Shown piece by piece: positions 15,151-22,660 of a stretch of 25,668 nucleotides of DNA. The notes under the pieces were generated by a model. That model worked only from the letters and a program-made list of their open reading frames with translations. It had not been told where the DNA came from and did not search any database. The DNA comes from DAONLM01 sp035406685. GTDB lineage: Bacteria; Spirochaetota; GWE2-31-10; MWDO01. The stretch spans positions 1 through 25,668 of the forward strand of contig DAONLM010000016.1 in assembly GCA_035406685.1 (NCBI GenBank). Direction: 5' to 3'. The position numbers and the translations under genes are program-made. Numbering within the stretch: the first letter of the stretch is position 1; the number at the start of each line of letters is the position of its first letter.

Positions 15151-15875
15151 TGAATAGCATAAAAACTAAATGCTACAGAAAAATCTATATACAGTCCACT
15201 ATACATATCTGTCTTATCTAAATTATAGTTATTCATATCCCCTATTAAATCATCAGGTATTAAAGGTAGACAGGTAAGCCCGACTCTAATTTGAGGTGTT
15301 ATTTTAAAATTATTATAAGGTATAAATATGTCATATCCAAGTAGTAAAGATGGTGCTGCATAAAAGGCAAATCTTTCACTGGACTTAAAATTTTCTACAC
15401 CAATTACTGGAGAGTAGGCTGGAAATGTAAAATGGAAAATAGAACCAAACCCCCATAATAGATCAGTCTTTGGGAATGTTCCGCCAACAAATAGATCAAA
15501 ATCAAATCCAGTATAAAATGCTCCACCATTCAGACTTCTATCAATAATAGAACCTATCCCATTATCTTCTTCTATTATTCCAAAATATGTTGGTCCCATA
15601 AATAGAACATCAATACCGCCTTTAAAATAGATTCTTGAACCTCTTTTTTTACCAATGTCCCATATTACCATTTCAACACCTGCACCAATTGAACCAGTAA
15701 GAAAATTTGCAAAGACTCTTCTTGAATCGATTAGATCTCCGTTACTATTGTATTTATTGTTTTTTTCCCAGAATTGAGAGTCTGCAAATGTTGTCCTTGT
15801 AAAAAAATATATATTTTCTGAAAAAATTATTTCTGTTAAAAATAACAATACGACAATTGTTAACTTTTTTTTCAT
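15138..15875 (-). CDS. Exported beta-rich envelope protein (probable small barrel)
   Basis: 245 residues. It has a signal peptide (MKKKLTIVVLLFLTEIIFS, then ENIYFF) and then glycine- and aromatic-rich strands such as SIGAGVEMVIW, SRIYFKGGIDVLF, GAFYTGFDFDLFVGG, AAPSLLLGYDIFI and GLYIDFSVAFSFYAI. The spacing fits an 8- to 10-strand outer-membrane barrel, although the chain ends in QWKK rather than an aromatic. I do not recognise the family. AGAGG precedes the ATG, and a very good promoter lies upstream. The downstream gene overlaps it and encodes another barrel-like protein. Confidence 0.68.
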   Translation of the reverse strand: MKKKLTIVVLLFLTEIIFSENIYFFTRTTFADSQFWEKNNKYNSNGDLIDSRRVFANFLTGSIGAGVEMVIWDIGKKRGSRIYFKGGIDVLFMGPTYFGIIEEDNGIGSIIDRSLNGGAFYTGFDFDLFVGGTFPKTDLLWGFGSIFHFTFPAYSPVIGVENFKSSERFAFYAAPSLLLGYDIFIPYNNFKITPQIRVGLTCLPLIPDDLIGDMNNYNLDKTDMYSGLYIDFSVAFSFYAIQWKK

Positions 15876-15910
15876 TATTACCTCTTCTCTTTTTATTTAA
15901 AATATACTTT

Positions 15911-15939
15911 ACTATACTTTAATTTTTTTAGTTTGTCAA
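15911..15939 (-). promoter_or_regulatory. Promoter for the envelope gene pair
   Basis: On the minus strand: TTGACA (15939-15934), 17 bp, TATAGT (15916-15911), about 36 bases before the ATG at 15875. The remaining gap to 16133 is AT-rich with no gene seen. Confidence 0.75.
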
Positions 15940-16133
15940 AATGTTTTATAATCTTTTTCAAATTTTTTATATTTTTGAATAAGAAATTTGAAGTAATTTT
16001 ATTATTAGATAAGAGATTTTTAATCTTTTTTTGAGAGAAATTTATAATAGATAAAAATTATTAAGATAATTTAAAGTTAACAACTAATATTTATTTTGAA
16101 TTCTTACTACAAAGTTTCCTTAACAGAAAACTT

Positions 16134-16574
16134 TTATATTTTTTCTTCTGCATAAATTTTTGAAAAAATATAAGTTTGTTGGTTATATTTATTATTTTTA
16201 CTATTATTAATTATATTCATCGTTTTTACAATTAATATTTTTTCTTCTGTTGGTTTGGGTAAAAAATTTATATTAAAAGAAGAAAGAATTTTATTTAATC
16301 TTTTTTGGATTATTTTATCTTTTGAAAGTTCTGAAAAAAATAAAATTGGGATTTTTTTATAAATTTCATTTCTTTCTATTATTCTTTTTAAAAATTCTAT
16401 GCCAGTCATCTCTGGCATAATTATATCAGTGATTATAAGATTAAAATCAAGAATATTATTGTATCTTATAAATGAAAATGGTGAATTAAATATATGGATA
16501 TTTAGATTATATTTTAAGAAAACATTGTAATTATTTTTTCTTTTTTCTTCTATTATTGCGATATTATAAATCAT
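16134..16574 (-). CDS. Stand-alone response-regulator receiver protein
   Basis: 146 residues with a single receiver domain over about 1-120. It has the acidic pair E9-E10 after strand 1 (usually D-D or E-D), phosphoacceptor D50 in LIITDIIMPEMTGIEFL, S81 after strand 4 (PILFFSE) and K107 in FLPKPTE. All the switch residues are therefore present and it should be phosphorylatable. A basic/polar tail of about 30 residues (NNSKNNKYNQQTY) has no recognisable output domain. AAGGAGC precedes the ATG. It is divergent from the membrane kinase-like / winged-helix gene across 199 bases, which makes that protein the natural partner (inferred). Confidence 0.85.
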   Translation of the reverse strand: MIYNIAIIEEKRKNNYNVFLKYNLNIHIFNSPFSFIRYNNILDFNLIITDIIMPEMTGIEFLKRIIERNEIYKKIPILFFSELSKDKIIQKRLNKILSSFNINFLPKPTEEKILIVKTMNIINNSKNNKYNQQTYIFSKIYAEEKI

Positions 16575-16612
16575 GATTGCTCCTTAAAAATATTTTTTTA
16601 AAAAATCTTTCT

Positions 16613-16641
16613 TTGACAAAATTATTAATTTAAACTATATT
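16613..16641 (+). promoter_or_regulatory. Promoter in the divergent gap, reading toward the membrane winged-helix gene
   Basis: TTGACA (16613-16618), 17 bp, TATATT (16636-16641). It would give a leader of about 125 bases before the ATG at 16774. A second, perfect TATAAT at 16755-16760 lies much nearer the start codon. Confidence 0.65.
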
Positions 16642-16665
16642 TAATATAGTAATTTTTTTTATCTG

Positions 16666-16688
16666 ATGCTATAAAAAAGCATTTTTTA
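16666..16688 (+). terminator. Possible weak hairpin and T-run in the leader of 16774-18249
   Basis: ATGCT (16666-16670) pairs with AGCAT (16678-16682), followed by six T. The 5-bp stem is short, so this is at most an attenuator between the distal promoter and the gene. Confidence 0.3.
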
Positions 16689-16773
16689 TTAATATAGAAA
16701 TTTTATTTATATTTAACTCACGCTATTTAATTAAGTTATATTTTTATAATGTTATATAATTGTTATACTTTTT

Positions 16774-18249
16774 ATGCTTAATATATTTAAGAAGAGATTT
16801 TTAATTTATATTATTTTAAATATTTCCTTTTTTTCCCTTTTTTTATTTTTAGCTATAAAAAGGCTTTTATTTTTATCCAGAAATTATTTTTTTCTTGTTT
16901 TTATTATAGAATTGGTTATTTTAATATTAATAATTTTTTCATTATTCTATTTTCTAAAGACAAAAAAAACAACCTTAATGTTTATTATTATTGCTCTTGC
17001 TCTTTTTATATTTTCTCTTTTTCTTTTAATTATTTCAGAATCATTTAATATCTTGTCTTACATATTTTTCCTTTATTCTTTTTTATTTATAGGAGTTGTT
17101 AATTTTAATAAATATATAAAGATAATTCTTGTGATTTTTTGTTCCTTTTTTTATTTGATATTTTTATTTATTAAAAATTTTATTATTTTAAATCTTAATT
17201 TCCCTTTAAATTTTATTTTAAATATTACTAAATTAGAATTGATTGGTATAATTGTTTTATTTTCTTCTTTTTATTTTTTATTTTTAAAAATATTCATTGA
17301 TCTAAAATTATCTAAAAATACCTTAACTAAATATAAGAAAAAAAGATTATCTTATGATAATGATATTGTAAAAAAGAATTTATTATTAAAGAAACAGAAT
17401 AAAATTTTAAGATCTATTTTAAGAAACCTTCTTTGGGCAAAGCATAATAGAAAAAAAAAGGAGACAATTGTTAAATGTAATTCAAATGATTTTATTATGG
17501 AGATATCTAAAAAGATAAGAGGCTTAAACAGAAAAATAGTTTTAAATAAGAAATCCATAGATATATATATAGATACTATTAAAGTAAAAAATATTTTTTT
17601 TGGGATAACAAGAATTTTAAAAAATATTGATATAGCCTTTATAAAAATATATTTTCAAAAATTGGAATATGAAAATTATTATATGATACTGGAATTACAG
17701 AATAGAGAGGGGGTATTTGAGATTATTAGAAGTAATTTTAGTAAAGAAAAAATTTTAAATTTACTAATAAAATACTATAAATATAGAGTCACTTTTGAAA
17801 AAAATAACGAATTAATTTTAATAAAAATTTTTATAACAAGAGAGAAGACAATTGTCGCAAAATATAAAACAGATTATAAATTTGATATTTTTGGTAATAA
17901 GTATAATGGTGGAGAGTTGAGAGTATATAATAGTTTAATTGATAAGAATATTCAACTTACAAAAAATGAGTTTAATTTTCTCTGTCTTTTGTTAAGAAGG
18001 CTTATAAAAGAAAAAAAAGATACAAATATAAAAGATATTTCAGAGGGATATGTAGAAAAAAAGGAGATTGAGAAATATATTTTTGGCAATATGAATTCTT
18101 ATGGTAATAGACTTAATCAGATGATTACACGATTTAGAACTAAGTTAAAAGAATATGAGATTGATGATTTTTTAGAAATAAAAAATAAATCTATAAGGGT
18201 ATCGACATCATGTAAATATTATGATATAATTATAAAAACTTATAGATAG
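16774..18249 (+). CDS. Membrane protein with degenerate histidine-kinase-like core and OmpR-type winged helix
   Basis: 491 residues. About six hydrophobic helices occupy residues 9-175. A basic linker with coiled-coil character follows (LTKYKKKRL to LRNLLWAKHNRKKK). Residues about 255-355 (VKNIFFGITRILKNI, YYMILELQN, LLIKYYKYRVTFEKNNELILIKIFI) look like a worn-down GHKL ATPase in which the G boxes are not recognisable. No H-box histidine is evident. The C-terminus has the OmpR/PhoB effector pattern: LTKNEFNFLCLLLRR (395-409), a middle helix, NRLNQMITRFRTKLKE as the recognition helix, and a closing strand pair FLEIKNKSIRVS. A DNA-binding domain on a membrane anchor resembles ToxR/CadC logic, but with the reverse order. 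No Shine-Dalgarno sequence precedes the ATG. The domain calls are by eye. Confidence 0.6.
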   Translation: MLNIFKKRFLIYIILNISFFSLFLFLAIKRLLFLSRNYFFLVFIIELVILILIIFSLFYFLKTKKTTLMFIIIALALFIFSLFLLIISESFNILSYIFFLYSFLFIGVVNFNKYIKIILVIFCSFFYLIFLFIKNFIILNLNFPLNFILNITKLELIGIIVLFSSFYFLFLKIFIDLKLSKNTLTKYKKKRLSYDNDIVKKNLLLKKQNKILRSILRNLLWAKHNRKKKETIVKCNSNDFIMEISKKIRGLNRKIVLNKKSIDIYIDTIKVKNIFFGITRILKNIDIAFIKIYFQKLEYENYYMILELQNREGVFEIIRSNFSKEKILNLLIKYYKYRVTFEKNNELILIKIFITREKTIVAKYKTDYKFDIFGNKYNGGELRVYNSLIDKNIQLTKNEFNFLCLLLRRLIKEKKDTNIKDISEGYVEKKEIEKYIFGNMNSYGNRLNQMITRFRTKLKEYEIDDFLEIKNKSIRVSTSCKYYDIIIKTYR

Positions 18250-18260
18250 CAAGGTGAGAA

Positions 18261-18566
18261 ATGAAAAAAGATAAGATTGTTTATACTTATATTCAGGGTG
18301 AAGATATAAAGCCTTTTATTACTGAAAGTGAAAAAAATAGGGCTATAAAAATAATGATAGATAGAAAGGGTAGAAATGGCAAGAGTGTAACAATTGTTTC
18401 TGGTTTTAATAAAGATGTTGATTTAAAGAGTCTTGCAAGTGAATTAAAAAAGATTACAGGTTGTGGTGGAACTTTTAAAGATGGGACTATTGAGATTCAG
18501 GGTGAGAAAAAGGATATAATAAATAGTTATCTTTTAAAAAAAGGATTCAAGACAAAGGTAATATAA
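18261..18566 (+). CDS. YciH/SUI1 (eIF1-like) translation factor homologue
   Basis: 101 residues. The SUI1 fold core is visible: IKIMIDRKGRNGKSVTIVSGF (in two strands around a basic loop), LASELKKITGCGGTFKDGTIEIQG and the closing LLKKGFKTKVI. Family members bind the small ribosomal subunit near the P site; bacterial YciH affects start-site fidelity or represses translation under stress. The position 11 bases after the membrane winged-helix gene, with AAGGTGAG before the ATG, suggests co-transcription with it. Start selection may be of some interest here because several genes in this window have weak or missing ribosome-binding sites (a link by inference only). Confidence 0.88.
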   Translation: MKKDKIVYTYIQGEDIKPFITESEKNRAIKIMIDRKGRNGKSVTIVSGFNKDVDLKSLASELKKITGCGGTFKDGTIEIQGEKKDIINSYLLKKGFKTKVI

Positions 18567-18752
18567 TTTTAGTTTTTATTATATCTATATTTGTAAATAA
18601 CTGAATTTTGTTTCTTGTTCTACATCTGTATTATTGAGCAAGTATTAATAATAAAAAATCACACAATATTTTTCTTTAGAGTAAGTTAAAAATTTCTTTA
18701 CCAGTGTCAATTTTTTTGATATAGAGCAGAGTAAATAAAAAGGAGGTATTAT

Positions 18753-19700
18753 ATGGATTATTTAGAAATAGTAAAAAAACAATTACCTTATTGTATTTAT
18801 GACACAGATTTTAATATTGGGAAAAAATATAATGGTAAGGTAAGAGACGTATACGATCTTAATGATAAATTATTGATTGTTACCACAGATAGAATCTCTG
18901 CCTTTGATCAGGTGCTTGGAGTTGTCCCTTTTAAAGGAGAAATTTTAAATAATCTTTCTTTATTTTGGTTTGATAAAACAAAGGATATTTTACAGAATCA
19001 TATAATTAAGAAGATTCATCCTAATGCTGTTCTTGTTAAAAAATGTAAGGTTATACCTATTGAAATAATAGTAAGGGGATATCTTACTGGTGGTGGATGG
19101 AGAGAGTATAAGGAGACTGGCAAGATAAGTGGAATAGAATTACCAAAAAATTTGAAAAAAGATATTAAATTTGAAAAACCTATATTGACCCCTACAACAA
19201 AGGCTAAAGAGGGACATGATATGCCAATTAGTATTAAAGATATTATAGAACAGAAGATTGTGAGTAAAGATCTTATGGAAAAGATAGAATATTATGCAAT
19301 AAAAATTTTTGAAAGGGGGCAGGAGATAGCAAATAAAAATAATCTTATTCTTGTTGATACAAAATATGAGTTTGGTTTAACAGAGGATAATGAACTTATG
19401 CTTATTGATGAAATTCATACTTCTGATTCTTCTCGATACTGGTATCTTGATACTTATGAGAAATTGTTTAATGAAGGTAAAGAACAGAGAATGCTTGATA
19501 AAGAATATTTAAGACAATTCTTAATAAATGAAAAAAATTATAAAGGGGATGGTCCAAAACCAGATATCCCGGTTGAAGTTATAAGTGGTGTGTTTGAGAG
19601 ATATTTAACTGCCTATGAGACGATAACTGGTGAAAAGTATAAAATAGAAATTAAAGACTCAAATAAGACTCTTGAAGAGGAAATAAAGAGATTAGTATGA
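18753..19700 (+). CDS. purC: Phosphoribosylaminoimidazole-succinocarboxamide synthase
   Basis: 315 residues, the longer form of SAICAR synthetase (the ADE1-like length rather than the ~240-residue form). It joins CAIR and aspartate with ATP in purine synthesis. Hallmarks are GKVRDVY (28-34), TTDRISAFD (44-52), VRGYLTGGGWREY (107-119), GHDMPI (154-159), VDTKYEFG (201-208) and the ATP-site DEIHTSDSSRYW (219-230). AAGGAGG precedes the ATG. The 186-bp gap upstream shows no purine riboswitch core that I can recognise, and no other pur gene is adjacent. Confidence 0.95.
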   Translation: MDYLEIVKKQLPYCIYDTDFNIGKKYNGKVRDVYDLNDKLLIVTTDRISAFDQVLGVVPFKGEILNNLSLFWFDKTKDILQNHIIKKIHPNAVLVKKCKVIPIEIIVRGYLTGGGWREYKETGKISGIELPKNLKKDIKFEKPILTPTTKAKEGHDMPISIKDIIEQKIVSKDLMEKIEYYAIKIFERGQEIANKNNLILVDTKYEFGLTEDNELMLIDEIHTSDSSRYWYLDTYEKLFNEGKEQRMLDKEYLRQFLINEKNYKGDGPKPDIPVEVISGVFERYLTAYETITGEKYKIEIKDSNKTLEEEIKRLV

Positions 19701-19763
19701 ATTTTAGTAAAAGAACATTTGGGCTTAAATGAATTAAATCTATTTGTTTATCTAATAGTATTA

Positions 19764-19823
19764 CTAGTATCACAAAATAGGGATAGAGTCTGGTTGAGAA
19801 AAAACAGGTTTCTTTGATACTAA
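19764..19823 (+). repeat. Spaced inverted repeat downstream of purC
   Basis: TAGTATCA (19765-19772) and TGATACTA (19815-19822) are perfect 8-bp arms 42 bases apart. The right arm is followed by A/T runs. It could be an extended terminator or a regulatory RNA stem; no known element is recognised. The gap 19701-20051 otherwise holds only the gene fragment at 19872-19934. Confidence 0.35.
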
Positions 19824-19871
19824 TAGTTATTTTTAAAAAAAACTAACAATCATAGAAGAAAATGACTTTTG

Positions 19872-19934
19872 AGAGAATTGTCCTATTTTGACTCTAACAT
19901 TTCAAATTTTATTAGTGTTGCCACAATTTTATAG
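19872..19934 (+). pseudogene. Possible C-terminal remnant of a tandem-RHH gene
   Basis: From 19872 the plus strand reads RELSYFDSNISNFISVATIL and then a stop. This follows the family tail RELSHFHGNTTPFYKAIYN in its first five residues and in the spacing of N and F. A stop codon lies in frame just upstream. It carries GAGAATTGTCCTAT (19873-19886). The match is short, so the call is tentative. Confidence 0.35.
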
Positions 19935-20051
19935 GGTGAGATTTTATTTTTAGGCAGTTAAAAAGATAGATTTATCCTCATGTTAATTTTATTTGAGAAG
20001 AAGTTATAATAATTTTATTTATTTTTTATCTAAAATTTTTAGTAAAATTAC

Positions 20052-20582
20052 CTAATAATAGGTTTCAAAACCTATTACCTGGTAACAGTTATTGTATATT
20101 GCTTTGTAAAATGGGGTGAAATTCCCTTTAAGGTGGGACAATTCTCTGCTCTTTCTCCACCTCTTTATCTCTGTTAATTTCAACCATAATCTCAATGTCA
20201 CAAGACTGCATTTTTTCTCAAATCCAAGCATCCCAATTCTCTCATACTCTTCAATGAAAACTTCAAGTATGCTTCTCAACAATTTTGCCATGCTGAAAAA
20301 ATTCAAATCAGCATGGATTTTCTTTAGGAATCTATAATCCTCCTGAGGTAAATAAAAATGTATAGAAGCATCTGCATTTAGTCTTTCGTAAACATTCTCA
20401 TCCTCAGGACCAAAACAATATCTTTTTTTGATCCTATCAGAGAATTTTTGTGATACATAACAGATAAGTTTAGAAAGAGAGATTTTTTCTTTTTTAGCAA
20501 TCTTTGCTAGTTTTTTCTTCATCTTTGAAGTCGTTACAAAATGTATCTCATGATCTTTTTTGTAATTTAATTTTGTATTCAT
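20052..20582 (-). CDS. Tandem ribbon-helix-helix family protein (complete)
   Basis: 176 residues, the fullest family member. Unit 1 (about 11-50) is strand HEIHFVTT, helix SKMKKKLAKIAKKEKIS, then helix LSKLICYVSQKFSDR. Unit 2 (about 72-117) is strand ASIHFYLP, helix QEDYRFLKKIHADLNF, then helix FSMAKLLRSILEVFIEEY. The two units resemble each other in layout, as expected for a fused RHH pair. The tail is very basic (TEIKRWRKSRELSH) and ends GFETYY. GGAGGG precedes the ATG, and the 43-bp conserved block lies 23 bases upstream. The DNA-binding role is inferred from the fold. The high similarity to the gene at the left edge, about 20 kb away, implies recent duplication or conversion. A toxin-antitoxin role is unlikely, as no partner gene is attached. 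Confidence 0.75.
   Translation of the reverse strand: MNTKLNYKKDHEIHFVTTSKMKKKLAKIAKKEKISLSKLICYVSQKFSDRIKKRYCFGPEDENVYERLNADASIHFYLPQEDYRFLKKIHADLNFFSMAKLLRSILEVFIEEYERIGMLGFEKKCSLVTLRLWLKLTEIKRWRKSRELSHLKGNFTPFYKAIYNNCYQVIGFETYY
20057..20076 (-). repeat. Hairpin at the 3' end of the tandem-RHH gene
   Basis: AATAGGTTT, CA, AAACCTATT: perfect 9-bp arms covering the last codons. It is the counterpart of 281-300, with a changed loop but the same outer 7-bp arms. Confidence 0.6.
20133..20146 (-). repeat. Dispersed motif, copy inside the tandem-RHH gene
   Basis: The minus strand reads GAGAATTGTCCCAC, identical to 211-224, encoding the ELSH segment. Confidence 0.6.
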
Positions 20583-20605
20583 AAAAACCCTCCATAAAAA
20601 AATAT

Positions 20606-20648
20606 TTCTATATATTAATCACAAATTTTTTGAGAAAATCCTTTACAA
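20606..20648 (-). promoter_or_regulatory. Conserved upstream block of the tandem-RHH gene
   Basis: It matches 6070-6112 at 40 of 43 positions on the coding strand, beginning TTGTAAAGGATTTT and ending GTGATTAATATATAGAA. It ends 23 bases before the ATG. It is a candidate shared promoter/operator. Confidence 0.65.
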
Positions 20649-20723
20649 TTTTTAGAAAAAAAATTAAAAAAGTTGCCTGAAAATAAAATCGCATCCTATT
20701 TTATAATTGATACATAAAATTTT

Positions 20724-20752
20724 TTGACAAAATAAAGAAATTCGGATATATG
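20724..20752 (+). promoter_or_regulatory. Promoter for the symporter-ruvC pair
   Basis: TTGACA (20724-20729), 17 bp, TATATG (20747-20752), about 80 bases before the ATG at 20831. AAGAGG lies just before the start. Confidence 0.6.
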
Positions 20753-20830
20753 TTTTAGTAATACAATTTTATTTATAAAAAATTATATGATAAAATAGGG
20801 GGATATCCCCTTACTAAAAGAGGTAAAAAT

Positions 20831-22171
20831 ATGAATAATAGGCTGCCTTTATCCATTCAAATTTTTTATGGACTCGGTGTTGCTTATGCAATAGTGGATC
20901 AGATATTTGCTCAATGGGTTTTATATTATTATCTACCACCACAAAACTCTGGCCTTGTTGCTCTCATGCCACCAATATTTTTATCCATTGCACTGGTTAT
21001 ATCTCGATTTTTTGATATGATTCTTGATCCGTTGGTCGGTTTCTTTTCTGATAGATTTAATTCTAAATGGGGGAGAAGGATACCTTTTATTGCAATTGGT
21101 GTAATACCATTAGTATTATCAACAGTTGCTTATTTTTATCCGATTAAATCAACAAGTGGAATTCCTACTTTTATTTATCTTTCAATAACCGGAGTGATCT
21201 TTTTTATATTTTATACAATAGTTGGTGCACCATATAATGCCTTAATACCAGAAATTTCCCAGAATAGAGAAGATAGATTAAATTTATCAACATGGCAATC
21301 AATATTCAGATTGTTATATACAGCAATAGCGATGATTTTACCTGGAATTTTAATAAAACTTTTAGGAAAAGGTGATACTGAAAAGGGAATAAGATTAATG
21401 GTAATATCTCTCGGAATTTTTGCAACTATTGGTATGTTTGTTCCAGTTTTTACTATAAATGAAGTAAAATATTCTGGTGGGAAAAAGTCTGATCATAATT
21501 TTTTATCCTCTTTAAAGATTATTTTTTCCAATAGATCGTTCTGGTTTTATTTAATGGGTTTCTTGTTTTTCTTTTTAGGATTTAATATTTTAAGAGCATC
21601 GATGAATTATTATGTAGAAGATTTAATGGGAATGGGGAAAGGAGCAATTACCATAGCATCAGCAATTCTTTTTGGTGTTTCTGCTATATTTTTCTTTCCA
21701 ATAAATAGATTATCAAAAAAGATAGGTTATAAAATGCCAATGCTTATCTCTTTATTGCTTTTAATTATTTTCTCAATTATGTTATTTTTTTTAGGTAAGA
21801 TAATACCGACAAAATTAGGATTTTTGATTTTTGCATTGATGGGAATACCAGTATCCGGTGCTGCTTTTATCTTTCCGCCAGCAATGCTTAGTGAAATATC
21901 TGCTGTAGAATCTAAAAAGAGCAATGTTCAGATAGAAGGTTTATTCTTTGGTGTGCAGGGATTTTTCTTAAAACTTGCTTTTTTATTGTCAATTGCTATC
22001 TTACCAGTAATTTTAGTCTCTGGATCTGGACTTTCTTTTGTAGAGAGTCTTATTAAAAAGCCAGAAGGTGTAGAAAAATTTGGAGTTTATGCCACAACTA
22101 TTGCTGCCTCTATCTCTTTTGCTTTTTCTTTTTTATTTTATTCACTTTACAAAGAGGAGATTATAAAATAA
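20831..22171 (+). CDS. GPH-family sugar:cation symporter (MFS superfamily)
   Basis: 446 residues with about 12 hydrophobic helices, in the cytoplasmic membrane. The family signature after helix 2 is clear: RFFDMILDPLVGFFSDRFNSKWGRRIPFI, with acidic D62 and D66 and the GRR turn at 81-83 (read in pieces from residues 59-87). The second family landmark, TIVGAPYNALIPEIS, is also present. Members carry glycosides, pentosides or hexuronides with Na+ or H+. The substrate cannot be told from sequence, and no sugar-metabolism gene is adjacent. The stop codon is followed immediately by the TTG start of ruvC. Confidence 0.87.
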   Translation: MNNRLPLSIQIFYGLGVAYAIVDQIFAQWVLYYYLPPQNSGLVALMPPIFLSIALVISRFFDMILDPLVGFFSDRFNSKWGRRIPFIAIGVIPLVLSTVAYFYPIKSTSGIPTFIYLSITGVIFFIFYTIVGAPYNALIPEISQNREDRLNLSTWQSIFRLLYTAIAMILPGILIKLLGKGDTEKGIRLMVISLGIFATIGMFVPVFTINEVKYSGGKKSDHNFLSSLKIIFSNRSFWFYLMGFLFFFLGFNILRASMNYYVEDLMGMGKGAITIASAILFGVSAIFFFPINRLSKKIGYKMPMLISLLLLIIFSIMLFFLGKIIPTKLGFLIFALMGIPVSGAAFIFPPAMLSEISAVESKKSNVQIEGLFFGVQGFFLKLAFLLSIAILPVILVSGSGLSFVESLIKKPEGVEKFGVYATTIAASISFAFSFLFYSLYKEEIIK

Positions 22172-22660
22172 TTGATAACAATAGGAATTGATCCAGGGCT
22201 TGAAAGAACAGGCATTGCAATTTTAAAAGAAGAGAAGGGTAGGGTAGAGTTAATCAAAAGTGAATTGATTCAGACATCCTCAACATTAAAGGAAGTAGAG
22301 AGACTCGAGTTTCTTTTTAATGAAGTTAATAAAGTAATTAATGAATTTAAAATTGATTTTGCAGCAGTAGAAAAGATATATTTTTCAAAAAATGTAAAAA
22401 CAGCCATGAGCATTGCTCAGGCAAGAGGCGTTATTTTACTTGCATTACAATTAAAAAAAATTCCAATCTTTGAATACACTCCCCTGGAAGTAAAGAAGGC
22501 TTTAATAGGATATGGTAGAGGGAGTAAGAATCAAATTCAGGAGCTTGTAAAAATGATTTTAAAATTAGAAAAAAAACCAGAGCCAGATGATATTGCTGAT
22601 GCCATTGCAATTGCTATTACACATATCAATATAAATAAATTTATGTCAAAAATTAAATAA
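22172..22660 (+). CDS. ruvC: Crossover junction endodeoxyribonuclease RuvC
   Basis: 162 residues, the Holliday-junction resolvase with an RNase H-like fold. The catalytic acids are D7 (GIDPGLERTG), E67 (AAVEKIYF) and the C-terminal pair D140/D143 (PDDIADAIAIAITH), and the helix KNVKTAMSIAQARG is typical. It begins with TTG directly after the symporter stop, with AGAGGAG about a dozen bases upstream, so translation probably depends on coupling. ruvA and ruvB are not adjacent. Its 3' end overlaps the convergent chemoreceptor gene by 8 bases. Confidence 0.94.
   Translation: MITIGIDPGLERTGIAILKEEKGRVELIKSELIQTSSTLKEVERLEFLFNEVNKVINEFKIDFAAVEKIYFSKNVKTAMSIAQARGVILLALQLKKIPIFEYTPLEVKKALIGYGRGSKNQIQELVKMILKLEKKPEPDDIADAIAIAITHININKFMSKIK

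Noticed and set aside
15851..15864. ACAATTGT match near the start of the 15138-15875 gene
   Set aside because: It lacks the CCYAY extension and is explained by signal-peptide codons; likewise the matches near 980, 9130, 17463, 17850 and 18390 inside genes are only the common palindromic core.
18567..18752. Possible purine riboswitch before purC
   Set aside because: I could not find the conserved junction and loop sequences of a purine or other known riboswitch; only AT-rich sequence and a ribosome-binding site are visible.
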